Below are positions 1-7,306 of a stretch of 13,271 bases of DNA, piece after piece. The position numbers were made by a program, and so were the translations under genes. The notes beneath the pieces are model-generated. The model was not told the origin of the DNA. It saw nothing but the letters and a program-made list of their open reading frames with translations, and did not search any database. Numbering within the stretch: the stretch's first letter is position 1; the number at the start of each line of letters is the position of its first letter. The stretch spans positions 2,967-16,237 of the forward strand of contig PKZI01000187.1 of the NCBI GenBank assembly GCA_003133005.1, in the 5' to 3' direction. This DNA is from Acidimicrobiaceae bacterium (GTDB taxonomy: Bacteria > Actinomycetota > Acidimicrobiia > Acidimicrobiales > RAAP-2).

Positions 1-720
1 ACGGGATTCGAGAATCTACGCATGATCGGTAGCCTCAACCACCTCGAGAAGAGCGTCGTCATTCCTCGATCGCGAGAACTCCTCGAACAATTCGGACTCA
101 GCGACGCGGCGAATCGCACCACCAAGACGTACTCCGGCGGCATGCGCCGTCGACTCGACCTCGCCGCCGCTCTCGTGGCGAAGCCGCCGCTTCTCTTTCT
201 CGACGAGCCCACGACGGGGCTCGACCCCCAGAGCCGCCAAGACCTTTGGGGGATCATCGAAGGGCTCGTCGAAGAAGGCACGACCGTGCTGCTCACGACG
301 CAGTACTTGGAGGAGGCCGATCGACTCGCCAAGCAACTCGTCGTCCTCGACCACGGCAAGATCATCGCTGAAGGCACGAGCCAAGAACTGAAGACGCAAC
401 TTGGTAATACCGTGCTGGTCCTTTCTTTTGCCAACACCGCCGACGCCCAACGCGGCGCCGCTCTTATCAGCGACGTCTCGTCAAAGCCCGCCAACATTGA
501 TGGTTCCGTCGTGGAGTTCACGGTGGAGAAGGGTCCGGCCGCCGCGGCCGAGGCGATCCGCCGTTTCGACGTGGAGAAGATCCCTCTCGCCGGCCTTACG
601 CTTCGCGAACCGAGTCTCGACGACGTGTTCCTCAATCTCACCGGTCACAAGGCTGAGGACGTCCAACCCGAGAACGCGACGCTCACGTACGGACGTGGTG
701 AACAAAAGGTTTCGCCGTGA
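1..720 (+). CDS. ABC transporter ATP-binding protein, DrrA type (5' truncated)
   Basis: Cytoplasmic ATPase subunit of an ABC-2 type exporter, expected to power the permease encoded next. The reading frame is open from base 1, so the start, Walker A and most of the Q-loop region lie outside the window. The first in-frame ATG at 22 is internal, because the residues before it (TGFENLR) match the conserved ENL segment of the family. Visible in order are the signature motif YSGGM (about 130-144), Walker B with D-loop LLFLDEPTTGLDP (about 190-228), and the switch segment TTQYLEEAD, where Gln replaces the usual H-loop His, as is common in DrrA-like proteins. A C-terminal accessory domain of the DUF4162 kind ends in the typical PSLDDVFLNLTG. 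The TGA stop overlaps the permease GTG by 4 nt. Family assignment is firm. The substrate (drug, lipid or polyketide) cannot be read from the sequence. Confidence 0.95.
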   Translation, partial: TGFENLRMIGSLNHLEKSVVIPRSRELLEQFGLSDAANRTTKTYSGGMRRRLDLAAALVAKPPLLFLDEPTTGLDPQSRQDLWGIIEGLVEEGTTVLLTTQYLEEADRLAKQLVVLDHGKIIAEGTSQELKTQLGNTVLVLSFANTADAQRGAALISDVSSKPANIDGSVVEFTVEKGPAAAAEAIRRFDVEKIPLAGLTLREPSLDDVFLNLTGHKAEDVQPENATLTYGRGEQKVSP

Positions 721-1517
721 GCACGGTGACCCCCATCACGCGCTCTACGAGGAGCTCGTTTCGTTGGGCGGTGAGTGACGTACTCACGATTGCGCGAAGA
801 AACCTCCTCGCGATTGTGCGAATCCCTACCGCGCTGGTATTCGCCGTCATACAGCCCATCATGTTCGTCCTGTTGTTCCGCTACGTGTTCGGCGGCGTCA
901 TCCAGGTCCCCAACGGCTCGTACGTCAACTACCTCATCCCGGGGATCTTGGTCCAAACAACCATCTTCGGCGCCGTGGGCACCGCCATTGGTCTCGCCGA
1001 AGACCTGCAACGCGGCCTCATCGAGCGATTCCGCGCACTACCCATGGCGCGCATGGCGGTACTCGCCGGGCGCACGGTCTCTGACCTCGTGCGCAACGTG
1101 GTCGTGCTGGTCGTCATCACGGTAGTGGGCATCGCGGTCGGATTCCGGCCTCACGGGGGCGTGCCGGACTACATCGCCGCGTCGCTCTTGATGCTCTTGT
1201 TCGCGTACTGCTTGTCGTGGGGTTTCGCGTTCATTGGACTCGCCTCACCCAACTCCGAAACCGCACAAGCCATTTCGTTTCCAGTGATCTTTCCCATCAC
1301 CTTCGCCTCGGCGATCTTCGTGCCGGTCGCCTCGATGCCGGGTTGGCTCCAGCCCTTTGCCTACCACCAACCAGTGAGCGAAGTGACCGACGCGGTACGT
1401 GGGCTCATGTTAGGAACCTCGGTCGGCGACTCCGTGTGGACGGCGATCCTCTGGTCGGTGGGGGCAATCGCCGTACTCGGACCGCTCGCGACGAACCGCT
1501 ACCGCAAGGCGGCCTAG
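717..1517 (+). CDS. ABC-2 type transporter permease, DrrB type
   Basis: Integral membrane subunit of the exporter, 266 residues, the usual size for DrrB-like ABC-2 permeases. A cytoplasmic N-terminus of about 35 residues is followed by about six hydrophobic helices (roughly 37-58, 70-92, 125-143, 152-175, 185-204 and 240-257). The conserved ABC-2 loop RALPMARMAVLAGR lies at about 106-119 between helices 2 and 3, and the segment before the last helix contains the usual PFAYHQPVSEVTDAVRGL. The GTG start is chosen because it forms a GTGA overlap with the ATPase stop and has AAGG at 706-709, 7 nt upstream. Together with the ATPase it makes a two-gene exporter, presumably a homodimer of each subunit. 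The exported compound is unknown. Confidence 0.94.
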   Translation: MSTVTPITRSTRSSFRWAVSDVLTIARRNLLAIVRIPTALVFAVIQPIMFVLLFRYVFGGVIQVPNGSYVNYLIPGILVQTTIFGAVGTAIGLAEDLQRGLIERFRALPMARMAVLAGRTVSDLVRNVVVLVVITVVGIAVGFRPHGGVPDYIAASLLMLLFAYCLSWGFAFIGLASPNSETAQAISFPVIFPITFASAIFVPVASMPGWLQPFAYHQPVSEVTDAVRGLMLGTSVGDSVWTAILWSVGAIAVLGPLATNRYRKAA

Positions 1518-1520
1518 GCC

Positions 1521-1952
1521 TTGGCGGCTCTTGACGCCACGCAACTCCAGGCGATATTGACCGAAGCCTTCCCGGGCGCGGACGTACCGCGGGTTGACGA
1601 AGTCCTCGACGACACCGTGACGCTGGTGCAACCCGTGAACGACCGCCACGGTCGACCCGGCGGCACCGTGTCGGGTCCTACCATGATGATGCTCGCGGAC
1701 ACGGCCGCGTGGATGGCGATCCTCGCCCAGATCGGGCCGGTGGTCCTCGCGGTGACGACGAGTTTGCACATTGACTTCCTGCGCAAGCCGGCGCTGGTGG
1801 ACCTCGCGGCCAAGGCGACGCTGCTCAAGTTAGGACGCACCCTCGCCGTCGTCGACGTGTCAATATTCTCGGTCGGGCATACCAATATGGTGGCGAAGGC
1901 GCAGGTAACATATGCCATCCCCACCCCCAAAGATGAAAGTACCCATCAATGA
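1521..1952 (+). CDS. PaaI-family hotdog-fold acyl-CoA thioesterase
   Basis: Predicted cytoplasmic thioesterase that hydrolyses acyl-CoA or related thioesters, 143 residues, normal for a single hotdog domain. The central helix region reads RPGGTVSGPTMMMLADTA (residues 45-62). Asp60 is in the position of the catalytic acid of PaaI-like enzymes, and RPGGTVSGP is the variant seen in many actinobacterial and proteobacterial members in place of HGG. The strands after it (VTTSLHIDFLRKP, 78-90; LGRTLAVVDVSIFS, 104-117) fit the hotdog sheet. A TTG start is called because it lies 3 nt after the permease stop and no ATG occurs before the conserved core; the only Shine-Dalgarno-like stretch (AAGG, 1506-1509) is weak and 11 nt away. 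The last 7 nt overlap the methyltransferase gene on the other strand. Co-transcription with the exporter is likely but the substrate is unknown. Confidence 0.86.
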   Translation: MAALDATQLQAILTEAFPGADVPRVDEVLDDTVTLVQPVNDRHGRPGGTVSGPTMMMLADTAAWMAILAQIGPVVLAVTTSLHIDFLRKPALVDLAAKATLLKLGRTLAVVDVSIFSVGHTNMVAKAQVTYAIPTPKDESTHQ

Positions 1953-2692
1953 AGTCGAGTCACCCTCGTCGCCACGGTCCCGCGAAGCGTCATGGGGACC
2001 TCCACCATTCCAGCCTGCGCCACCTCTTCGATGCGACGCCGAAGTTCGAGATCCATCGCACGTCGTTGCGCTTCGGTCTTCATGAGGGTGCCCGAGTAAG
2101 TCCCAAACACCGCAAAGAGCTGGTCAGCCGTGCGCATCCACGTCCAGTCCATCGCAAGGTCCACCCGGTCGCTGAAAAGTCCGTCGTCACTCACGTCAGC
2201 AGTCCAGCCGCGGGGTCGAGCATTCCCGTCACCGGGTTCTTCGCGAAGCTTCGTAAGTTCATTAATCCAAACTACGTCCCGCGAAAAACCGTTCCATAGG
2301 ACGTAGAGTTTCGCGCCGTCGCGCAAGACTCTGGCCATCTCACGAGTCGCTTGGGGTTGCTCGAACCAGTGCCACGCCGACGAGACAACGACCACGTCAA
2401 ATGACTCGTCGGGCACCGGGAGGTCCTCGGCGGTACCGACGAGCGAACGTACCTCAGGACTCTTTCGTTCGAGCACCTCGCGCATCGCGTCGTCGGGCTC
2501 GACGACGGTGACGTTCGCGCCGTGACCTTCGAGGAACCTCGTCCACAGTCCCGTGCCCGCCCCCACCTCGAGGACGTCGCGACCAGTTAGTTGACCAAAT
2601 ATCTCGATCGCCTCGGGCGGTGGTGACGGTCGGTAGGCGTCGTAGAGTTCGGCGACGGTGCCGAACTTGAGTCCTCGGCCGTCGTAGGCCAT
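1946..2692 (-). CDS. class I SAM-dependent methyltransferase
   Basis: Predicted cytoplasmic methyltransferase of 248 residues with a Rossmann-type AdoMet fold. The N-terminus (AELYDAYRPSPPPEA, about 14-28) resembles the YDxxRPxYP opening of small-molecule methyltransferases. Motif I is VLEVGAGTG (40-48), the acidic residue ending beta-2 is Glu65 in VVEPD, and the later SAWHWF (105-110) is typical of the subgroup that includes trans-aconitate-like and yeast Crg1-like enzymes. The substrate is not deducible. The ATG directly follows the TAG stop of glyS (TAGATG, no gap), with AGAGGT just upstream, so translation is probably coupled to glyS and the gene is the last of the minus-strand run. Its stop codon lies inside the 3' end of the convergent thioesterase gene. 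Confidence 0.88.
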   Translation of the reverse strand: MAYDGRGLKFGTVAELYDAYRPSPPPEAIEIFGQLTGRDVLEVGAGTGLWTRFLEGHGANVTVVEPDDAMREVLERKSPEVRSLVGTAEDLPVPDESFDVVVVSSAWHWFEQPQATREMARVLRDGAKLYVLWNGFSRDVVWINELTKLREEPGDGNARPRGWTADVSDDGLFSDRVDLAMDWTWMRTADQLFAVFGTYSGTLMKTEAQRRAMDLELRRRIEEVAQAGMVEVPMTLRGTVATRVTRLH

Positions 2693-4015
2693 CTACCTCT
2701 GGCCGGTCCTCGTTCGAAGTTCGTCGAGCAGGTCCTCGATCTTGACGCGCGTCTGGGCGGTCGTGTCGCGGTCGCGCACCGTCACGCTGGCGTCCTCGAG
2801 CGAGTCGAAGTCGACCGTGACACAAAAAGGCGTGCCGACCTCGTCCTGGCGACGGTAACGCTTGCCTATGGACTGGGTGACGTCGTAGTCGCACATGTAA
2901 TGCGGCGCCAGTTGCGCGAGCACGGCTTCGGACACTTTCTCCAGTTCGGGCTTCTTCGAGAGCGGCAACACCGCGACTTGGTAGGGCGCGAGGCGCCAGT
3001 CCAAACGCAGTACCGTGCGCACCTCGCCTTCGATCACGTCCTCGTGATAGGCGGCCAGGAGAAACGCCATCATCGCGCGCGTTGCGCCCGCGGCCGGTTC
3101 AATGACGTAGGGCGTGTAGTGCTCGTTGGTGGTCTGGTCGAAGTACTCGAGCTTGACGCCCGACGCGTTCGAGTGCTGGGTCAAGTCGTAGTCACCACGA
3201 TTGGCAATGCCCTCGAGTTCGTCAAAGCCCCAGGGGTACTCGAACTCCACGTCGGTCGTGCCCTTGGAATAGTGCGACAGGTCTTCTTTCGCGTGCTCGT
3301 GCAGGCGCAGTTTCGCCTCGGGGATACCGAGGTCGACGTACCAAGCGTGACGGGTCTTGATCCAGTACTCGTACCACTTGGGCGCGTCGTCGGGCGGAAC
3401 GAAGTACTCCATCTCCATCTGCTCGAACTCGCGCGTGCGAAACACGAAGTTCTGGGGCGTGATCTCGTTGCGAAACGACTTGCCGATCTGGGCGATGCCG
3501 AATGGTGGCTTCTTGCGCGACGAGACGAGCACGTTGTTGAAATTCGTGAACATGCCCTGGGCGGTCTCGGGACGAAGGTACGCGGTCGCCCCTTCACCTT
3601 CGACGGGTCCGGCTTGGGTCTTGAACATCAGATTGAACGCGCGCGGTTCGGTGAACTCAGTCGAGCCGCAGTTCGGGCATACGCCGTTAATCTTGTCCTC
3701 GCGCCAGCGCTCCTTGCACTTAAGGCAGTCCACCAGCGGGTCGGTGAACGTCTCGAGGTGACCCGACGCGGCCCAGATCGCCGGCGGACCGAGGATGGCC
3801 GCGTCGATACCCACGACGTCGGTGCGTTGTTGGACCATGGCGTTCCACCAGGCCTGTTTGACGTTACGCAACATGTTCACGCCCAACGGGCCGTAGTCGT
3901 ACGTCGAACGAAATCCGCCGTAGATCTCGGCGGAAGGAAAGATGAATCCCCGGCGCTTGGCGAGGTTGATGACTTTGTCGAGCAGGTTCGAGGCGTCCTC
4001 GGATGCATTTTCCAT
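2693..4015 (-). CDS. glyS: glycyl-tRNA synthetase, alpha2 class II type
   Basis: Charges tRNA-Gly with glycine in the cytoplasm; an essential translation enzyme. The 440 residues match the single-chain homodimeric form used by actinobacteria rather than the separate alpha and beta chains of E. coli. Visible elements are the motif 1 region YDYGPLGVNMLRNVKQAWW (39-57), a four-cysteine zinc site (C97, C100, C113, C116), LRPETAQG (147-154), motif 2 FRNEITP (181-187) followed by FVFRTREFEQMEMEYF, glycine-site segment WGFDELEGIANRGDYDL (262-278), and motif 3 EPAAGATR (316-323). The C-terminal anticodon-binding domain starts near 337 (RLDWRLAPYQVAVLPL) and runs to the end. The ATG lies 17 nt after the hemW stop with no clear Shine-Dalgarno sequence, so coupling to hemW is likely. 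Confidence 0.97.
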   Translation of the reverse strand: MENASEDASNLLDKVINLAKRRGFIFPSAEIYGGFRSTYDYGPLGVNMLRNVKQAWWNAMVQQRTDVVGIDAAILGPPAIWAASGHLETFTDPLVDCLKCKERWREDKINGVCPNCGSTEFTEPRAFNLMFKTQAGPVEGEGATAYLRPETAQGMFTNFNNVLVSSRKKPPFGIAQIGKSFRNEITPQNFVFRTREFEQMEMEYFVPPDDAPKWYEYWIKTRHAWYVDLGIPEAKLRLHEHAKEDLSHYSKGTTDVEFEYPWGFDELEGIANRGDYDLTQHSNASGVKLEYFDQTTNEHYTPYVIEPAAGATRAMMAFLLAAYHEDVIEGEVRTVLRLDWRLAPYQVAVLPLSKKPELEKVSEAVLAQLAPHYMCDYDVTQSIGKRYRRQDEVGTPFCVTVDFDSLEDASVTVRDRDTTAQTRVKIEDLLDELRTRTGQR

Positions 4016-4032
4016 GCGTTCAGGCTACTGGA

Positions 4033-5115
4033 CTAAGTGCTCGACTTGAGGCGGACGATGACCTGGTTCGCCAGCAACCGCCCGTTTTCTGCAAGCATCA
4101 CGCGTCCGTCGCTGACGCGCACCAAGTGCGCGATCTCGTCGAGCGAATCGAACGCCTCGACCGGGACGCCGCGGCACGTGCGCAGCGCGAGCGAGTCGCG
4201 CTCGAAGGATTGGGTCGCCTCGTCGAGGAACTCCTCGCCCCCGAGGGGGCTCTCGCCGTTCGCGATCAGCGCGATGTAGCGATCGGGCGTGCGCACGTTC
4301 CAGTAACGACGCCCTGCGCGGTGCGAGTGCGCGGCGGACCCGAACCCCGCGTAGTCACCACCGTCCCAGTACACGTGATTGTGGCGACACTCGTGACCGG
4401 GTTTGGCCCAGTTCGAGATCTCCTCCCACTCGTAACCGTGCGCGGCGAGGGTCGCACCCACCAGGTCGTAGGCGTCAGCGGTCGCGTCCTCGTCGGGGTG
4501 TCGCGCGGGGTCGCGGCCGAGCGGGGTCGCGGGTTCGGGGGTGAGCGCGTAACAACTCACGTGCGGCGGTGGGTATTCGAGATCCATCAGGTCCGACAAG
4601 GTGTGTGCGACGTCGTCGAGCGTCTCAGCGCGCGAGCCAACGATCAGGTCCATGTTCCAGGTCGAAAAACCCGCACTCGTCACCGCCTCACTCACCTCGC
4701 GGTGCGCCATCGTGCCGTGTCGTCGACCCAGGTCGGCGAGCACTGCGGGTTGCGTGGACTGCACACCGAAGCTCATGCGCGTCACGCCGCCCTCGCGATA
4801 CGAGATGAGACGTTCGAGCGAGGCGTCCTCAGGATTGCACTCCACGGTGACCTCGGCGTCGCGGAATCGCGGCAACGCGTCGAGTATTCGTAACAACTGA
4901 TCGGCGGGTAAGCGCGAGGGCGTGCCGCCACCGAAGAACACGGACGTCGCGGTGGGAAGGCCCTCGGCTTTCGCGCTCGCGATCTCTTCGAGTACGGCCT
5001 GCACGTAGGCGTCCATGAGCTGGTCGCGGTCCGAATACGTGGCAAAGGCGCAGTAGTCGCAGCGGTGCGCACAAAAAGGCACGTGGACGTAGATGCCGAA
5101 ATCACTCACGAACAT
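4033..5115 (-). CDS. hemW: HemW, radical SAM heme chaperone (formerly called HemN-like)
   Basis: Radical SAM-fold protein thought to bind heme and insert it into respiratory enzymes; not a true coproporphyrinogen dehydrogenase, although often annotated as one. The 4Fe-4S motif CxxxCxxC is C15, C19, C22 (PFCAHRCDYC), followed by GGGTP (62-66), ECNPED (92-97) and the HemW signature HNHVYW (245-250) with GFGSAAHSH after it. The open frame extends about 96 codons upstream into the photolyase gene, but that part is arginine-rich shadow sequence. The start is placed at ATG 5115 (360 aa), 4 nt after the phr stop. A GTG two codons later (5109) has GAGGG (5117-5121) 7 nt upstream and may be the real start. 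Unusual point: where family members have DLIYGLPGQT-like sequence, this one reads DLIVGSRAET (156-165). Confidence 0.93.
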   Translation of the reverse strand: MFVSDFGIYVHVPFCAHRCDYCAFATYSDRDQLMDAYVQAVLEEIASAKAEGLPTATSVFFGGGTPSRLPADQLLRILDALPRFRDAEVTVECNPEDASLERLISYREGGVTRMSFGVQSTQPAVLADLGRRHGTMAHREVSEAVTSAGFSTWNMDLIVGSRAETLDDVAHTLSDLMDLEYPPPHVSCYALTPEPATPLGRDPARHPDEDATADAYDLVGATLAAHGYEWEEISNWAKPGHECRHNHVYWDGGDYAGFGSAAHSHRAGRRYWNVRTPDRYIALIANGESPLGGEEFLDEATQSFERDSLALRTCRGVPVEAFDSLDEIAHLVRVSDGRVMLAENGRLLANQVIVRLKSST

Positions 5116-5116
5116 G

Positions 5117-5121
5117 CCCTC
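5117..5121 (-). promoter_or_regulatory. ribosome binding site bearing on the hemW start
   Basis: GAGGG on the minus strand overlaps the phr stop codon. It lies only 1 nt from ATG 5115 but 7 nt from the in-frame GTG at 5109, which argues for the GTG start. A second purine run, GAGGAG, lies about 14 nt before the ATG. Confidence 0.5.
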
Positions 5122-6538
5122 ACGAACCGCTCCTCGCGAGCTCTCTCGCCTCAGCGAAGCGTGCGAGGGCTTCAAGACGTTCCTCATTCGCGTCAACGAG
5201 TGGCGCAACGTAGCGCGCGTTGAACAACGACGATCCGCCACCCGGCTCGAGGCAATCGGGCGCCGGCGTGTCGCGAAGCTCCTCGACGTAGCGCTTGACG
5301 TAGACGCCGTCGGGATCGAAACGTTTTGCCTGCAAGGTCGGATTGAAGATCCGGTGAAAGGGCGCGGCGTCGGTGCCGGTGCCCGCCGTCCACTGCCAAC
5401 CATGTTGGTTCGAAGCGAGGTCCCCGTCGGCGAGTCGCCACATGAACCAGCGCGCGCCCCAGCGCCAATCGAGGTGCAGGTGCTTCACCAAGAACGACGC
5501 CGCGACCATCCGCACCCGATTGTGCATCCAGCCCTCCTCGAGGAGTTGGCGCATGCCCGCATCCACGAGCGGATAACCCGTCTCACCCAACGCCCACGCG
5601 CGAAACCGCTCCTGCGCCTTGGCGTCGTTGTCGTAGCGCAACGGACGCATCGAGCCTTGAAAACTCTGACGCGCCGACGCCGGGTGGTGAAACAACACGT
5701 CGGCGTAGAACTCACGCCAACCGATCTCGTCAACGAACTTCTGGTGATCGGGCGACGTTCCCGAGAGCGCCGCAAGGACTTGTCGCGGATGAAGGACGCC
5801 GAAGCGCACGAACGGACTCAACCGGCTGGTCGCGTCACGACTCGGCACGTCACGACCTTGCGCGTAGCCATCGAGGTGCGCACGAAAGAGCGCGAGTTGT
5901 GCGAACGCCGCCTCTTCACCCGCCGCCATCAGACGCGGCGCGGGCGCGTCGGGTAGATCGCCAAAATACGACGGCCGACGCGTGCCCGCAGCGTCCTCGA
6001 GTTCGTCGAGCGCGAGTGACGGCGCGCGCAACCACGTCACGTCACTCGGTGCGTCAAGGGGCGCGGGTAGTGGCTCGGTCGACCATCCGCGCGCATAGGC
6101 ACCAAAGACGAGGTAGCCCGCTCCCGCCTGGTTCCTCACCGTGCCCGGCACCACGACGTAGGGCGAATCAAGGAACATCGTCTCGATGTTCGCCTCGCGC
6201 AAGTCTTCACGCACGCGTTGATCACGCGCGCGTCCGTACGGCGCGAAGTCCGCGGTCGCCACGACCGTACGAGCGCCGCACTCGTTCGCGAGGGCTGCCA
6301 ACACGCGCGAGGGTTCGCCGCGGCGGATGACGATCGATCCATCGAGCGACGCGTCAAGCGCTTCGAGGGTGCGACGAAGGTAACGCGCACGCGTCGGTCC
6401 CGCCGGCGCACTGAGCTCATCGTCGATGATGAAGGTCGCGAGCACCAATCCATTCGATCGTCGCACCGCCTCGCGCAACGCCGGATTATCGGCGAGGCGA
6501 AGGTCGCGACGAAACCAGAAGATCGTGGGGGTGTTCAA
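5120..6538 (-). CDS. phr: deoxyribodipyrimidine photolyase, class I (photolyase/cryptochrome family)
   Basis: Flavoenzyme that uses blue or near-UV light to split cyclobutane pyrimidine dimers in DNA. The 472-residue length is normal. The N-terminal Rossmann domain that holds the antenna cofactor starts FWFRRDLRLADNPAL (7-21). The C-terminal FAD-binding region has WREFY (274-278), TGYPLVDAGMRQL (320-332), GWMHNR (336-341), DWRWG (357-361), DGDLASNQHGWQW (371-383) and STGTD-like GTGTDAAPFHRIFNP. The inner tryptophans of the E. coli electron-transfer triad (W382, W359) correspond to W381 and W358; the outer position (W306) appears to be Tyr302. The TTG start is supported by AGGGA (6547-6551), 8 nt upstream. 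It lies 21 nt after recO and 4 nt before hemW. It could act on a related lesion, but CPD repair is the best call. Confidence 0.94.
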   Translation of the reverse strand: MNTPTIFWFRRDLRLADNPALREAVRRSNGLVLATFIIDDELSAPAGPTRARYLRRTLEALDASLDGSIVIRRGEPSRVLAALANECGARTVVATADFAPYGRARDQRVREDLREANIETMFLDSPYVVVPGTVRNQAGAGYLVFGAYARGWSTEPLPAPLDAPSDVTWLRAPSLALDELEDAAGTRRPSYFGDLPDAPAPRLMAAGEEAAFAQLALFRAHLDGYAQGRDVPSRDATSRLSPFVRFGVLHPRQVLAALSGTSPDHQKFVDEIGWREFYADVLFHHPASARQSFQGSMRPLRYDNDAKAQERFRAWALGETGYPLVDAGMRQLLEEGWMHNRVRMVAASFLVKHLHLDWRWGARWFMWRLADGDLASNQHGWQWTAGTGTDAAPFHRIFNPTLQAKRFDPDGVYVKRYVEELRDTPAPDCLEPGGGSSLFNARYVAPLVDANEERLEALARFAEARELARSGS

Positions 6539-6546
6539 CGCGCGTT

Positions 6547-6551
6547 TCCCT
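6547..6551 (-). promoter_or_regulatory. ribosome binding site fixing the TTG start of phr
   Basis: AGGGA on the minus strand, 8 nt before TTG 6538, in the 21-nt gap between the recO stop and phr. No ATG or GTG in frame lies between it and the conserved FWFRRDLRL segment, so the TTG start is well supported. Confidence 0.65.
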
Positions 6552-6559
6552 AAGTGTCC

Positions 6560-7306
6560 CTAGCGCTCGAGCGCGCTCGGTAGCAACGGCGCACTCGAAC
6601 GGCCAACCTTCAACCGTTTGGCGAAGTGTTGCTCAATGGCGTCGTGGGCGATCGCCATCACCTCACCCTCGCCCGGCGCGGACAGCTCGCGCAACACGTG
6701 TGCGAGGTCCCCGCCCACGATGCGACGCATCAAGGTGAGCGCCTCGGGCGAAAGCGACCGACCACTACGACAGTTCGCACATAAAGTTCCGCCGACCTGC
6801 GCGTCAAAGGCCACGAGTGGTCCTTCTCGACCACACTGCACGCAACTGTCGAGCACCGGCTCGGAGCCGTCGAGCGCGAGCAACTTGAAGTAGAACGACG
6901 TTGGCACCAGCGTGGGATCGAACTGCTCGTTGTCCAGCGTAAGCAGCACCCTGGTCAAGAGATCGAAGATCCCCTCGTCGGCGACGTTCTCCGACGGGAT
7001 CGCGTCAGCCACCTCGACGACGGCGTAGCCGGCGTTGATACGCGGATATGACGCACGCAGGACACTGAGTCGCTCGCGATGTTGTACATGTCGCGCAATA
7101 AAGAGGTCACCTCGACTCTTGACCAGGTCGACGTGCACGTACGCGAGAGGTTCGAGTGTGCCCCCGAGGCGACTGGTGGTCTTGCGGCTGCCCTTGGCGA
7201 GGACGCGAAGTTTGCCGTGATCGCGCGTCCAGAGCACCGCGATGCGGTCCGCCTCGCCTGACTTGTACGTGCGCAGGACGACCGCGTCGTCGTCAATCTC
7301 TTTCAT
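6560..7306 (-). CDS. recO: DNA repair protein RecO
   Basis: Recombination mediator of the RecFOR pathway: it binds single-stranded DNA and SSB, anneals strands and helps load RecA at gaps. The 248 residues fit the family. The N-terminal OB fold covers about 1-80 and contains VVLRTYKSGEADRIAVLWT (9-27) and the conserved GKLRVLAKGSRK (31-42). The helical C-terminal domain holds a four-cysteine zinc-finger-like site, C155, C158, C176 and C179, present in many but not all RecO proteins. The ATG overlaps the stop of the upstream 71-codon gene (ATGA) and no Shine-Dalgarno sequence is visible before it, so translation probably depends on coupling. Its nearness to uppS, era and glyS matches the actinobacterial neighbourhood. 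Confidence 0.95.
   Translation of the reverse strand: MKEIDDDAVVLRTYKSGEADRIAVLWTRDHGKLRVLAKGSRKTTSRLGGTLEPLAYVHVDLVKSRGDLFIARHVQHRERLSVLRASYPRINAGYAVVEVADAIPSENVADEGIFDLLTRVLLTLDNEQFDPTLVPTSFYFKLLALDGSEPVLDSCVQCGREGPLVAFDAQVGGTLCANCRSGRSLSPEALTLMRRIVGGDLAHVLRELSAPGEGEVMAIAHDAIEQHFAKRLKVGRSSAPLLPSALER

Noticed and set aside
22..720. ATG at 22 as the start of the ABC ATPase
   Set aside because: The frame is open to base 1 and the preceding residues match the conserved ENL segment, so the ATG is internal to a longer gene lacking its Walker A in this window.
1511..1520. Perfect 10-bp palindrome GGCCTAGGCC over the permease stop
   Set aside because: Short, mostly coding, no loop or following T-run; neither a terminator nor a convincing operator.
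2900..4036. Plus-strand open frame of 378 codons opposite glyS
   Set aside because: Antisense of the complete, motif-bearing glycyl-tRNA synthetase; translation rich in Arg, Val and His with no domain.
4003..4893. Plus-strand open frame of 296 codons opposite hemW
   Set aside because: Antisense to a complete HemW with all signature residues; the translation shows no recognisable motif.
5116..5403. Possible 96-residue N-terminal extension of HemW
   Set aside because: Lies entirely over the 3' end of phr, has random-looking Arg/Ser/Thr-rich sequence, and the HemW family begins just before its PFC motif.
5093..5956. Plus-strand open frame of 287 codons opposite phr
   Set aside because: Antisense to the most conserved part of the photolyase and arginine-rich; a shadow.
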